A stretch of DNA of 64,000 nucleotides from the NCBI GenBank assembly GCA_963691705.1, contig OY829543.1:32387523-32451522 (forward strand). Reading direction: 5' to 3'. Below are positions 24,900 through 36,218 of this stretch, in pieces. Position 1 is the first letter of the stretch. Each line of letters opens with the position of its first letter. The notes under the pieces were generated by a model. That model saw only the letters and a program-made list of their open reading frames with translations, was not told the DNA's origin and ran no database searches. A program made the translations under genes and the position numbers. The stretch is from Viola odorata. Lineage: Eukaryota > Streptophyta > Magnoliopsida > Malpighiales > Violaceae.

Positions 24900-25695
24900 G
24901 GGAGGAACCCCTTATATGGACGAATCAGAGCATCTGACTGCCGTGAAAGGAGACAAGCGCACACGTGATGGCATGACAAAAAAAGGAGATGCGATAGGCA
25001 TATTGGATCGAATGATATTATCCTTTTCCGAAGAGGATGAGAAAGGTGTCGTCTATCCGCACAATGATGCATTGGTGGTTACGCCCATCATCGCCAGTCA
25101 TGGAATCAGAAGAACTCTTATTGATAACGGGAGCGCGGTGAACCTCTTTTCGTTGGAAGCATACAATCTCATGAAGCGACCTGATAATGAGCTAACGCCT
25201 AGCAAACGGCCTATAGTTGGCATTGATGGGGTTCCAATCCCTGTCACGGGGGTGATTACTTTGCCCATATACTTCCGAGAAGACACCTACAAACGATCAG
25301 AGAACCTGTTGTTCCTTGTCGTGGATCTGAATTTGCCTTACAATGTCGTGCTCGAACGACCTTTCCTCAACCGCTTTGGAGCGGTGATATCTCAGAAGCA
25401 TCTAAAGATGAAGTACCCCTCCTGGGATGGGGTATTATCCATAAAGGGCGATCAAAAGCTAGCGGCGGAGTGCTACTCGCTCATGACTCAAAGGAGTTGT
25501 GATAGGTACGTGTGTATAACAGCGGACCCCTATGAGCAGAGTGATGAGAAGCGTGCTCAACCTCTGGACAAAATGGTACCTATTCCGGCAATTGGTATAG
25601 AGGAAGCAAGTTTCCTGATCAGTGAAAAACTCAGCCCAGCGGAAAACCTTCAACTGGCCCGACTGCTGAACAAATGCCAAGGGGATTTCGCATAG
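24900..25695 (+). pseudogene. pol: Element B protease
   Basis: A retroviral-type aspartic protease in the same frame as Gag. The active-site IDNGSAVN lies at about 25120-25143, and the second conserved block reads LERPFLNRF, where related elements have LGRPFLNRF. Downstream comes KMKYPSWDGV and the RT-proximal SEKLSPAENLQLARLL linker. The stretch ends at a TAG (25693-25695). The protease cleaves Gag-Pol in the particle. Confidence 0.88.
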
Positions 25696-26949
25696 AAACC
25701 CTCCGACATGCCAGGTATTTCGCGGGAAATAGCAGAACATCGGCTCAATGTGGACCCAGATGCCAGGCCGGTACAGCAAAAGCGACGCGCGTTCTCTAAT
25801 GAAAAGGCGTTAGCTGTAGATAAGGAAGTAGCAAAGCTCCTTGACGCAGGGTTTATCCACGAAGTTCAATATCCCACCTAGCTAGCGAACCCTGTCCTTG
25901 TTCCTAAGCCCAATGGGGATTGGCGCATGTGCATCGACTTCACAGATTTAAATGATGCCTGCCCTAAGGATTGCTACCCGCTTCCTCGCATAGATCAGTT
26001 AGTTGATCAGACCGCTGGATACGCTTATCTAAGCTCACTAGACGCCAACTCTGGATACCATCAGATCCCCATGGCCCGGGAAGATGAAGAAAAGACTGCG
26101 TTTCTCACTCCAAAGACCACCTACTGTTATACGGCGATGTCGTTTGGGCTGAAGAACGCCGGGGCTACGTTCCAACGTATGGCCAACAAGATATTCGAAG
26201 AGCAAATAGGGAGGAATGTGGAAGCATACGTTGACGATATATTGGTGAAGAGCACAAGCTTTCAAGATCACCTACGAGACTTAAAGGAAGTCTTTGACGT
26301 GATGAAAAGGTATCGCATGAAGTTAAATCCCCGAAAATGCATGTTTGCATTTCAAACAGGAAACTTCTTGGGCTACGTGGTCAGCCAAAAAGGCATCCTG
26401 CCTAACCCCTCAAAGGTTAAGGCCATACAAGACATGATATCGCCAAGAACCATCAAAGAGGTGCAAAGGCTAACAGGGCGAGTCATTGCCCTTGGGCGAT
26501 TCATTTCCAAGCAAGGAGAAAAGTGTCTCCCTTTTTTCAAAGTCATACGCAAGAAAGCCTCGTTCCGGTGGACCCCGGAATGTGAGGAGGCATTTATCAG
26601 GTTAAAGGATTACCTATCGTCTAACTTATTATTGACGAGACCCGAAGTAGGCGACACCTTATATCTGTATCTTGGCGCCGCAGATGAAGTGGTCAGTGTC
26701 GTCCTCATTCGCGACGATAACCACTCTCATCGCCCGGTCTACTTTGTGAGCCACATCCTAAAGGATGCGGAGTTGCGATACGCCCGAATCGAAAAGATAG
26801 TGTTCGCTCTTATACAAGCCACCCGCAAAATGGATCGATATTTTCAGTCTTATTCCGTTATCGTGCTCACGGACCAGCCTCTGAAAAGAATATTCCGAAA
26901 GCCTGAATCTTCCGGGAGAATGTTGATTTGGGCACTCGAATTAGAATAG
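25696..26949 (+). pseudogene. pol: Element B reverse transcriptase and RNase H
   Basis: Same frame after the TAG. A second TAG occurs at 25879-25881, just before LANPVLVPKPNGDWRM. The open part 25927-26949 holds MCIDFTDLNDACPKD, SSLDANSGYHQIPM, the catalytic YVDDILVKS box and the FLGYVVSQKGI block. The RNase H then shows LYLGAADEVVSVVLI, RYARIEKIVFALIQATRKMD and VLTDQPLKRIF. It ends at a TAG (26947-26949) without leaving the frame. The protein converts element RNA to cDNA. Confidence 0.92.
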
Positions 26950-27640
26950 TACGGATTGAGGTATCAGTCTCGACTGTCCGTAAAGGCTCAAATCCTGGCT
27001 GATTTCATAGCGGAATGTACCTTTACAGAAGATCCTTTGGACGGCGTACCTGAAGCGGAATGGGGCGATATGGATCTCCCGTTCCTGGAAACCTACACGG
27101 ACCTCTGGATCGTCCATGTGGATGGAGCCAAAAACCAAGAGCTGGCTGGAGCTGGAATCTTTATAAATGGGCCGCACGATATGCAAATACGATACGCCAT
27201 TCGAATCCTACAACCGTTATCTAATAACGCGGCAGAGTATGAGGCGTTACTAGCCGGGCTCAGAATAGGGAAAGGACTTTCCTCTAAAGGGAGGCACGAT
27301 ACCGGAAGAACAGGAGACCTGCGTCTAAAAATCTGTGGTGATTCCAAGTTGATAATTGACCAGGTCTTAGGACACTCTCAGGCCCAGGAACCCATCATGA
27401 TTCAATATCTCACCAAAGTAAAGCGAGAATTGTTGGAAATAAAGAAAGAGGGCATGCAGATCAGCTTCGAGCATATCCCCAGGGAGGAAAACACTGAAGC
27501 TGACAATCTAGCCAAAATGGCCGCGAATCCGGAAGCATCCATACCCAAGGGCGTATATTATCGTGAGTTATTGGTACCATCCTTCATGGAAGAGCAAGCG
27601 CCTTTATGTGTGGAGGAGCGTGAGAGCGACTGGCGAATTC
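26950..27640 (+). pseudogene. pol: Element B additional (archaeal-like) RNase H
   Basis: The sequence around 27110-27530 carries the four acidic positions VDGAKN, AEYEALLAGL, GDSKLIIDQV and NTEADNLAK. This second RNase H, placed before integrase, is a known acquisition of the Tat lineage. The domain reads without internal stops in this copy. Confidence 0.9.
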
Positions 27641-28850
27641 CCGTAATCAAATTCTTGAAACACGAGGAACTGCCTGAGGATACCGCTGAAAAGAAGAAGG
27701 TACTGAGACAGGCAGCTCGCTGTACGTACTATGACGGGGATCTGATTCGAAGGTGTTTTTCTCACCCTGCCGCCAAATGTATAACTGAACAAGAGGGTCT
27801 TCACACCTTGCGCGAAATCCATGAAGGGGTATGTGGTATGCACATGTCAGGCGGTACCTTAGCGGCACAAGTTTTCCGATCCGGATTCTACTGGCCCACC
27901 ATCCGAAGAGATTGCCACAACTATGTGCAAACCTGCCCTAAGTGCCAGGAGTTTGCCAAGATTCCTCGGCGGCCCGCCACTGAAATATCTGAAATTATCG
28001 CCCCTTGTCCTTTTGCTAGATGGGGGATCGATATCCTAGGCCCATTCCCAAAGGCAAGGTCTCAATTGAAAATTGTGATAGTGGCGGTAGACTATTTCAC
28101 TAAGTGGGCAGAAGCTGAAGCGGTCGCCACAATCACGGCAGAAAAAACTTGGCGTTTCCTCAAATATCAAGTTATCATGAGGTTTGGCGTACCTCGTATT
28201 CTTGTCAGCGATAATGGGACGCAGTTCACCAGCTAGTTCTTCAAAGACCAGTGCTCAGAATTTAGAATCGAGCAACGTTTTTCCTCCGTGGCTCATCCGC
28301 AAACTAATGGACAAGCGGAAGTAACCAATCGGAGCATCCTTAGCGGCATCAAGAAAAACCTAGAAGGGTCTAAAAAGAAATGGGCTGATGAGCTACCATA
28401 CGTGATGTGGGCGTACCGCATGACCGTTAAGACTACCACCGGAGAAACACCTTTCGCGTTAGCCTTTGGGACCGAACCTGTTACACCGGTGGAAATTGGA
28501 ACCATGAGCCTACGGGTGGCTCACTTTCGGGAGGAACTGAATGAGGAAAGGTTACGAGCTAACCTGGACGCGTTACCAGAAGTCCGAGAGGAAATCCTTC
28601 TGAAAACGCAACATTACAAACGAAAGATGGCCCGTTATCACAACAGACGCGTCAAAGAATGGTTGCTGAAAGCCGGTGACCTGGTGCTCAGAGACAAGCG
28701 AGTGGCAGGGCAACGCATGGGAAAACTCAGTCCAAACTGGGATGGACCATATCGCGTCACCCACGTTGTCGGGAAAGGAGCCTATCATCTGGAGACTCTC
28801 AATGGTACACCCTTATCCAACGCTTGAAGTTATATTACTCTAGAATTTGA
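27641..28850 (+). pseudogene. pol: Element B integrase
   Basis: The HHCC zinc domain is intact (HEGVCGMH ... CPKCQEF). The core shows WGIDILGPFPKA and VSDNGTQFT, and is then interrupted by a TAG at 28234-28236; the frame continues in 28288-28827 with HPQTNGQAEVTNRS holding the catalytic glutamate, WAYRMTVK and TPFALAFGTEPV. The tail ends LETLNGTPLSNA, then TGA at 28825-28827. The following bases resemble the usual LKLYY ending in another frame, so a small deletion removed the authentic terminus. Confidence 0.9.
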
Positions 28851-28944
28851 TTTTATCTGCACCTTTGATTTATGTCAACCCTAACCATGACTAACGCTCG
28901 ATGAGAGAGCTTTCGTGGAAGTTTGTGGTTGCCTTTGTGCAGAT

Positions 28945-28955
28945 AAAAAAGGGGG
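28945..28955 (+). other. Purine run A6G5, possible polypurine tract of element B
   Basis: AAAAAAGGGGG lies about 100 bp after pol. It is the best polypurine-tract candidate in the element, because the bases directly before the 3' LTR (32340-32356) are not purine-rich. Its distance from the 3' LTR is 3.4 kb, which is unusual. Confidence 0.4.
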
Positions 28956-28967
28956 TATTTTGGGGAA

Positions 28968-29405
28968 GTGAAAAGTCCTATCCTTGTGATGGTCGGTCTT
29001 GATCAGATGGCCCATTAAGTGAAGGCACTACCCACCATACCTTGAATTAGCGTCGGATTAAAAGATCCTGGACGCCCCTGGGGGTGAAAAGTCCTATCCT
29101 TGTGATGACCGATCTTGATCAGATGGCTCATTAAGTGAGGGCACCACCCGGTATCTTTGGGAGTGAAAAGTCCTTTTCTTGCACTGATCGTTCTCGTGGA
29201 GACGGCCCAGCAAGACGAGGCACGCCCCAAAGAAATAGAAACTCTGTTCTAGAAACAAGAATCCTATCTTAACGACTGGGCTGCTGCAGCTAGGTCATTA
29301 AGTAAGGACACGGTTCTAGACGCGAGGGCAACGCCCAAAATTGAAAATTCCCTAGCCTTGTGATAGTCGTCCCGATCCGACAGCTCACTAAGACGAGGCA
29401 CTTTA
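28968..29405 (+). repeat. Tandem repeats in element B 3' region
   Basis: Degenerate copies begin at 28968, 29084, 29163, about 29262 and about 29340. Each has GTGAAAAGTCCT or a variant, then TTGTGATGGTC-like sequence, GATCAGATGGCCC-like sequence and ATTAAGTGAGGCAC-like sequence. Copies 1 and 2 are 116 bp apart and nearly identical; the others are shorter and more diverged. Confidence 0.8.
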
Positions 29406-30030
29406 AGGGCCGATCGTGAAAATAGGGAAACACGGAGAATCGTGAAATCCCGGCTAGTAACCAGATGTGTAATCCCTGGTGAAGTATAGAGCTGATAGCG
29501 AAAGCGATTCCCGCGGGTTCCAGGGTAACGCCCTATGATGGCAGCGAAAAGGCTCCTACGGGTAATTACTATCCCTCGTAACGTGTTTTTGTTACTGATG
29601 ATTTACAGTTGAGAATGCGCAGAATACTTTTCGGGCAGTGGAAGGAGTGAGGATCTCGTAAGCAGAGATATCGCTAGTCTTACCGAGAAAGTTAACCCAA
29701 TACCAAATTCTGTAATTTTGGTGGGAGTGCTAAGGATTTGTTCGGAAAAGTAAGCGCATTGGGAAAACATGGCGAAGATAACGCCAAAGGAGTTTGCAAA
29801 GAAGAGACTAAATAAAGGAAAGTCAGCAATAAAAGTGGCTTGAACACATCGAAATGTTTAAAGGGGGCTACAAATTTTGGTGGTCAAAATAATAAACAAA
29901 AATTTAGTGACGCTTGATCACTAAGGAAAGAGCGGTAAAGCCTCGAAGCATGTCAACCTTCGGGGTGCCTCCGTTTCCAGCCTGCCGCTTTAGCTTGGCG
30001 AAAGCCCTCCTCATTAAGATGGCCAGATCT
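29406..30030 (+). other. Element B non-coding stretch before antisense gene
   Basis: No gene seen on either strand. Only short ORFs without recognisable motifs. Confidence 0.4.
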
Positions 30031-31381
30031 TCATTTGAAAGCGGCAGTGACCTCATCGGGTTTGTACGCGTCAACCCCGTGGACTTCTTCAAAGCAATCG
30101 ACCAAAATAGCGGCAGTCTGCTCGACGTGCCACAGGCTCCTATCGGCTAACTCTTCCTCCAGGGCAGCTTTCTCCTTGGCCAGGGATGACTTCTCATTCT
30201 CCAAGGCAGTAACTTTGGCCCTCTCCGCTGCCAAGGCGACAGATTGTTCTTCTTTCAGCTTCTGATGAGCCAACAATAAGTTTGTACGCTCCTCCAGCAA
30301 CTTTTTCTTCTCATTCCGCTCTCGTGCTAATTCTTCCAAAGAGGAGGAAAGAGAAGCAGCCTGATGCTGCGCTTCCTCCGCCCAGTAATGGAACTGCATC
30401 ATATTTGTAAAAAGGTTGGAGCGTAATGAGTTCACCCTGTTAACCACGGGTCTGGAAAGGAAGGCTTCCCGTTCCGTCGCAGACGCCAGTACTTGGGAAG
30501 CCAATAAAGCCGTAACCTCATCCGAGCCGTCACCCCCCAGTACCACCAGACCAGTGTTACGTAGATCGTACAGTGCAACTTGATGGGTCACAGTAACGAC
30601 CCCACCTAGTGGACTAAGATCCGCCACAAAGTTAAAGGTGGTACCTCCTTCGCCATAACGGGCCTATAGGGGGATGCTTGAAGGAACGAAGGCCAGAGGA
30701 AAAGAAGAGCGAGCCTGTGTGGACGAACCCCCTGGAGCAAAATAAGCGCCATGAGGCTGATAGCCTGAAAAATCTGGCATAACCTCCTGATATCCCATGT
30801 TGGAGGAATATGCGTGAACAGGACCACCAAAAGAATTGGGCGAAACCCCGAAAGTCTCACCCGTGCCTAAATTCTCCAGAAATCCTGACGGATTCCCTCC
30901 CTGGGGAATAGCCATAGAGTCAAACCCGTCCGCAGATTTGTTCTCCATCTCGGCGGTAGAGGAAGATGGATTTTTGCCCTCCTCTCCCAACCGCTGTCTC
31001 TTCTTTGAGCCAGTCAGCGCATAACCCAAATCCATATCGCCTGAGGGAAGAGCGGAGGTAGCGACAGCAATAGTGTCCTGCCAAAAACGCGATATGAAAT
31101 AAAGAAAAGAAAGAAATCAAACAACGACAGACATAGAAAGGTAGTATATCGTGGCTAAAAGGCACCCTCACCGTATCAGCGTTGGGAGGAGGTGCTTCTG
31201 AAGAGCCTGCCGCGTCCATAGAAGGTGTAAGAGCGGCGACACTTCTCGTTTTTCCTTGCAGCTCCAGGATGTCCTCAGAGGTCTTGACTAGCATGTTCTC
31301 CAGGAACCCGACGTCGCCATCATTGAGGTTCTTGAGAGAATGGCCCTTGGAAAGGAGGAAATTCTTAATCAAATGATCCAT
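30031..31381 (-). pseudogene. Antisense gene of element B, two exons, coiled coil
   Basis: Exon 1 runs from the ATG at 31381 to 31173-31172. The donor ACG/GTGAGG is at 31171 and the acceptor TTTTTGGCAG ends at 31078, giving a 94-bp intron. Exon 2 (31077-30031) keeps the frame. One in-frame TAG (30664-30666) divides exon 2; the frame continues right through it to the TGA at 30031. The protein starts MDHLIKNFLLSKGHSLKNLN, has a Gly/Ser/Pro-rich middle and ends in a long Lys/Glu/Leu coiled coil (about 30100-30370). A TATA box lies about 50 bp upstream of the ATG. Antisense ORFs downstream of pol are known in the Grande branch of the Tat lineage; the function is unknown. Confidence 0.75.
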
Positions 31382-31430
31382 GATGTGAATTGCCAGAGAT
31401 GAGGAGAACGTGGGTGGAGAAAGTTCCCCA

Positions 31431-31437
31431 ATTTATA
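31431..31437 (-). promoter_or_regulatory. TATA box of the antisense gene
   Basis: Minus-strand TATAAAT at 31431-31437, about 50 bp before the ATG at 31381, in a good position for a short 5' leader. The spacing and the match make an independent promoter plausible. Confidence 0.55.
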
Positions 31438-32356
31438 GGCCCCAAAGAGAGGCCTTGGAAAGAACAAAGAGGTCCTCAAAAGGCGAGTCGTCTCGTCACC
31501 CTTAAGGGCTGATAAGCCTAAAGCAGAATCAAAGGTTGATGCTCGTATGCTATCCGCGACATGGATGTTCGAAAGGATGCAAGATAAAATATGGAAAAAC
31601 GCCAAAAGGCACGATATCACGGGTAGCCATTACGTAAAAGCCATATGGTTACCGGTATCCACAGTGTAAGGCCGTGTTGATGTCGCAGGTGGCCCTAGAT
31701 GCGTAAAACCTCGTCGACATCGCAGGCATCTAGTGGTATAAAGCCGCGCTAATCGTAGGCAGCTGATGGCGTAAAGCCGCAATGATATCGTTGTTTCCTT
31801 AAGCGAAAGAGGAGAACGGGGCCCGCGTGACCTCAAACTCCTGTAAGTACAAAGTTTACTAACTTCTCTATAAATGCCTATCTCCTCCGTGTGTTTTCAG
31901 TACACTTGAAAGGATGATGGACCCGGAACGAATGCAAATCCACGACATGACCTGGTTGCAGTCCTTGGTGGTATCACAAATGACCCATCAGCAGCCCTAC
32001 TATGACGTGAATAAAGTTGAGACTCCGTAAGCCCTGACAAGAGGCCAAACAGACTAACATCATTGGGCGAAAGCAATGCCCTTATGATCACGAGCGTAAT
32101 AGCAGCGTCTCTCGTGGACCTCTTAATGCCTCAGAAAAATAGGTCTCTAAATAAGAATGAAGGACGGAATCCGCTTGTTCGCTGGAAAGCTTCAGAACTA
32201 AGTTCCAGCTCATCACTTAACACGGTTAACGTCGAGCAGTCAGAGAAACTCAGAGATCCTGCAGACATACCGCCCCACGAAAGAACAAGTTTCATCTAAG
32301 ATTTCAGACATGGATAGCCCTTGGTAAACACTCGGGCTCGTTTTCAGTTGGGCTTA
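31438..32356 (+). other. Element B region before 3' LTR
   Basis: No supportable gene. It lies upstream of the antisense gene's TATA box and could hold its promoter elements. There are diverged local repeats around CGTAAAGCCG / CGTAAAACCTCG (31640-31780). Confidence 0.4.
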
Positions 32357-32878
32357 TGATAACAATCAAGACAGCCCTAACGGTGCTACCACGCTTGCCG
32401 CTCCTGCCAGGACGATTTCCCATAAGACCCGTAAGATATCTTCATATCGCCCGAGAATCAGCGAAGGATTCCTAGGATGGTCGACATTAGTGGGGGGGGG
32501 ACTCACGCGACTCTATACGCACGACACCATCCCATCCTAGGGACCCACGAGCTTGTCGCTCCCCGCAGCCCGTACGATATCGCTCATGACGTCATCCGTC
32601 GGTATCGCTTGTGACGTCACCATCAGACATCGCCTGGATTGTTATCGCCAGGTATCGCCGAATAGGCCTATAAATACCCCTACTTTTCCAATCTGAAGGT
32701 AAGATCGAGATCACTCAGACGAACCTCTGTTATTTTTGAAACCCGAACTGACTTAAGTATCGGAGTGTCTACGCCGGAGCCCTCCCTCCGGCGCTTTGCA
32801 GGTACATCCGGCACCGACCGCCACTGTTTCGATCAGGCACGACTCCGAATCTTACAAGATCGACATTGAATCTTATCA
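32357..32878 (+). repeat. 3' LTR of element B
   Basis: 522 bp, TGATAACAATC to ATCTTATCA. TATA box at 32669-32676. Highly similar to the 5' LTR; the G run is 9 bp (32492-32500) instead of 15. Confidence 0.95.
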
Positions 32879-33225
32879 ATGATCGATTAAACAAGGAGTG
32901 CGCTCACGAATTCGCCCTTACTAGGAGTTTACCTCACGATAGTTCACAACCAACCTCAATCTGCAATCTTAGCTAAGATCTCTTTTTATTTAATTATTAC
33001 TTTTCTCTTTTATGCTTTGCTTATCTTAATTGCAGAAACAAAACCGCTCAACTTTAGTGACGAGGAAGTCGAGTCAAAACTATAATTTCCCGAAAGATCT
33101 CTGTGGACGATCTTCTTACCACAATTTACAAGTTCCTTGTGGACGAGTGATAAGTTGTATTCCTACCCCTCATTTCGTATATTTTATACAACTAAATTTG
33201 ATGCCCTTGACACGCAATCAAATTT

Positions 33226-33243
33226 TGGCGCCGTTGCCGGGGA
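33226..33243 (+). other. Primer-binding site of element C
   Basis: TGGCGCCGTTGCCGGGGA, five bases inside the LTR end. It is the tRNA-Asp-type site described for Athila elements. Confidence 0.9.
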
Positions 33244-33295
33244 TCTTTTGACGGTGTTTTTGTAGTTTTGTTTTTATTGTTGTCTTTTGCAGTTG

Positions 33296-34633
33296 ATGAC
33301 CAGGTCCTCAAAGGAAGATTTACGACCTTTGAATCTAGAACTTATGAAGAGTGAAGCACAAAATAGAAAGAAAGCCAAGAGAAAATTCACCGGTGAATTT
33401 TCTGGTACACAAACAGAATCTAGTTCTGTTAGCAGTCTAGGCCAAGATCTAAGCCCAGCTGAAAACCCAATACCAATCATGGAAGAAAACCAACAAGAAC
33501 AGATGATGAGGGAACAAAATAGGAGGGCAGAACGAGTGACCTACTCCTGTATTAATCTACCCCCAATGACTAATGACTAGTCTATCAAGACAAATATCAT
33601 AGCCAACTTAACCAAGTTCCATGGCCACTCAAACGAGAATCCATATACCCATTTAAGGAACCTTCACCTCCAATGTGATACCCTAAAACCAGTGGGGGTA
33701 TCAATCGAGAGGGCCAAACTGAAAGCATTTCCCTGCTCTCTTGAAGACTCAGCTAAGAATTGGTTCTATAGCTTGCCCCATAACACTATTACAACATGGG
33801 GAGATATGTCTGCTGCCTTCCTAAACAAGTATTAGAATGCGATTAAGGCAGGGACAACAAGGAAGAATTTAGTCTCCATCTAGCAGAGGGGAGGCGAGAG
33901 CTTGAGTGAGTATCATCAGAGGTATATGGACCTTCAAGACATTTGCCCTACACATGGAGTGGTCGACAATCTTCTGATCCAATATTTCTATAACGGAATG
34001 TGTGTAAAGGATAAGGAGAGAGTGGATGCAGCCGCTGGAGGGGCACTTCAAGACCTTACACCAACAAGAGCAAAATTGCTTCTCCAAACAATGGCCGATA
34101 ATTGCCAGAACAACGCCTCATCCGAGAGAAATTCTGCACCTTCTTCTTTGAATGTTTTGAATGTTGAAAATAAGCTCGATAAGATTACTAACATATTGAT
34201 GAATCTTTCTACAGGTGTCACATCTCAAGTACAACCTACAGTAGCAGCAGCTAATCCTATGCCCTCGATTTGCGAGATTTGCCAACAATTAGATCATCCA
34301 ACCCATAGTTGTTACATGGTGGAACAATCAGGTGATCCAGTCCCAATCCCAGTTAATGCGGCATATGGTTACAATCAAGGACAACCTAGATTTCTACATG
34401 AAAGTAACAAATACCCTTGGAGGCAACATCCCAATCTAAGGTGGAGACAAGATCCGCCTCAGCCTAGCCAACAACCGCAACAACAATACAATCAGCAACC
34501 ACAACAATCCCCCATAAACTTTCAACACTTCGTACCTAGACCACCTCAATCAAACCAGGCAAATGTCCCACTGTTACCGCCAGCACCTCAACCACTTAAG
34601 ATTACTAGAGTCCCCATAGAGGATACATTGTAA
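33296..34633 (+). pseudogene. gag: Element C gag
   Basis: The ATG at 33296 follows a TTTTGCAG acceptor-like sequence and starts MTRSSKEDLRPLNLELMK, which resembles the Gag start of D. The core reads in one frame through stops at 33578-33580, 33833-33835 and 33881-33883 (all TAG), with ANLTKFHGHSNENPYTHL, FPCSLEDSAKNWFYSLP and SLSEYHQRYMDL, all typical of Athila Gag. 33902-34633 adds a CEICQQLDHPTHSC zinc knuckle (C-x2-C-x4-H-x4-C) and a Gln/Pro-rich tail. Confidence 0.88.
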
Positions 34634-34639
34634 AAATTC

Positions 34640-36218
34640 ATGCAAGCAACCCAGTCTAGTCTTGTTGAGATGCAGAAACAGAACGTTGAAATACAAAAGC
34701 ACATCAGCCAACTTACCCAACAGACACAGCAACCTGAGTCAGGTGGCAAATTACCTTCCACCACTGAAAATAATCCCAGGCACAATGTAAGTGCTATTCA
34801 TCTTAGGAGTGGATGCGTTCTACCTAAAAGGAGGGTGCAAAGTCGAATCGGGAGGTACACAATCAGTCATTTGAGGATGAGGATGATGATGTGGATGAAG
34901 AAATCCAGGTAGAGTCTCAGCCGGAACCAATCTTGGGTAAGACTGAGACTAAGACTGACAATCCAGCCGAAATAGAAAAGGAGCAACCGATCTTAGCCAA
35001 GCCAGTAGCTAAGACTGATGAGCAGAGTTCAAAACCTCAGGAAACAATGGAGATTCCACCACTGTATCCTCCCAAGTCTTCCAAACAGAAGAAGTTAGAC
35101 GAGGCTAAGGAATTCATGAACATTTTTGCAAAGTGGCAGTGAATATTCCCATGCTAGATTTAATTTCTAAAGTACCATCTTATGTAAAAAATTTAAAAGA
35201 ACTCTGTACTAACAAAAGAAAACTTGCAGGAATGGAGAGAGTGAATCTTACACAGAATGTTTCCTCAGTACTTCAGAGTAAACTCCCGGAGAAGTGCGGA
35301 GATCAAGGAACCCTCACCATCCCTTGTAAGATAGGGAACGAAACAATGGAAAAAGCTCTTTGTGACTTAGGGGCTGGAATCAACATGATGTCCTTGAAAG
35401 AATACGAGACATTGCAAATGGGACCAATGAAAGAGACGCAGGTGGTGATTCAATTGGTTGATCGAACCGTAATTCATCCTAAGGGAGTAGTAGAGGATGT
35501 TCTCGTCCAAGTCAATAATTTTATATACCCTGTGGATTTTTATATTGTTGAGATGGATTCTGACTTGCCTTCTTATACAACAGATGTGCTTCTAGGGAGA
35601 CCCTTCCTTAGTTCAGCTAGAGCAAAGATAGATGTTTATGAAGGAAGTATCATTTTGGATTTTTTTGGGAGCACGATTAAGTTCTATATGAAGGAGGGAT
35701 TAAAATATCAAAATGAGACGCACAGTGTTAATTTTATCGATATTTTATACCCTATCGAAGAAGAAACTGCAGATTTGAGTGCTACTGGCCCACTTGATTT
35801 TATCTTAAGCAAAAGTATCTCAGCTAAGACACTGACAGAATTGGAAGACCGAGTGGGGAATCGAGAAGATCTTAGGGAGATCTTAACAAATCTTCACGAG
35901 ACTGAACCATTGAAGGAATCATTGAATTGCCCATTGTTTAGCGTGTCTGATTCTAAGGTTTTACCATCTATTGTGCAGGAACCCAAGCTAGATCTTAAGG
36001 AGTTTCTAGAACACCTTAACTATGCCTATCTAGGCCAAGACAAAACTCTGCTAGTAATAATCTCAGCTAAGCTTTCTAGCGAGGAAGAAGCCAGATTGAC
36101 AAATGTGTTGAAGGAACACAAAGAGGCTATTAAATGGACCTTGGCAGACATCAAGGGCATATCCTCAACCATTTGTACCCACAAGATTCATGTGGAAGAG
36201 GATAAGAAAACAGTCTGA
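34640..36218 (+). pseudogene. pol: Element C gag-pol linker and protease
   Basis: 34640-34912 holds the QKQNVEIQKHISQLTQQ helix and HLRSGCVLP. A frameshift near 34850 moves the acidic linker to the 34891-35142 frame (EPILGKTETK, ILAKPVAKTDE), and another at about 35140 leads into 35133-36218. There the protease active site CDLGAGINMMSL and LLGRPFLSSARAKIDV are visible, followed by the pre-RT KWTLADIKGISSTICTHKIH. The frame ends at a TGA (36216-36218). The linker contains two inverted copies of the CTTRGBYAAG-type word. Confidence 0.85.

Larger units (their letters stand above)
22389..32878 (+). mobile_element. Element B: Tat-lineage Ty3/gypsy retrotransposon, complete
   Basis: 10,490 bp with LTRs at 22389-22916 and 32357-32878 and a perfect ATGAT duplication (22384-22388 and 32879-32883). 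Gag-protease-RT-RNase H-second RNase H-integrase form one continuous frame (23002-28827) broken only by in-frame stops. Beyond integrase lie tandem repeats and an antisense gene. The LTRs differ at about 12 positions over roughly 520 bp by eye, plus the length of a G run, which suggests a fairly recent insertion, the youngest datable event in this stack. Confidence 0.96.
21293..33220 (+). repeat. 5' LTR of element C, split by element B
   Basis: Made of 21293-22388 and 32884-33220, about 1.43 kb, against 1.46 kb for the right LTR (42715-44174). The break at 22388/32884 matches uninterrupted sequence in the right LTR near 43813-43821 (GATGATCGATTAAACAAGG). Two short segments present in the right LTR are absent here, each containing a copy of the CTTRGBYAAG word or a variant. 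Confidence 0.93.
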
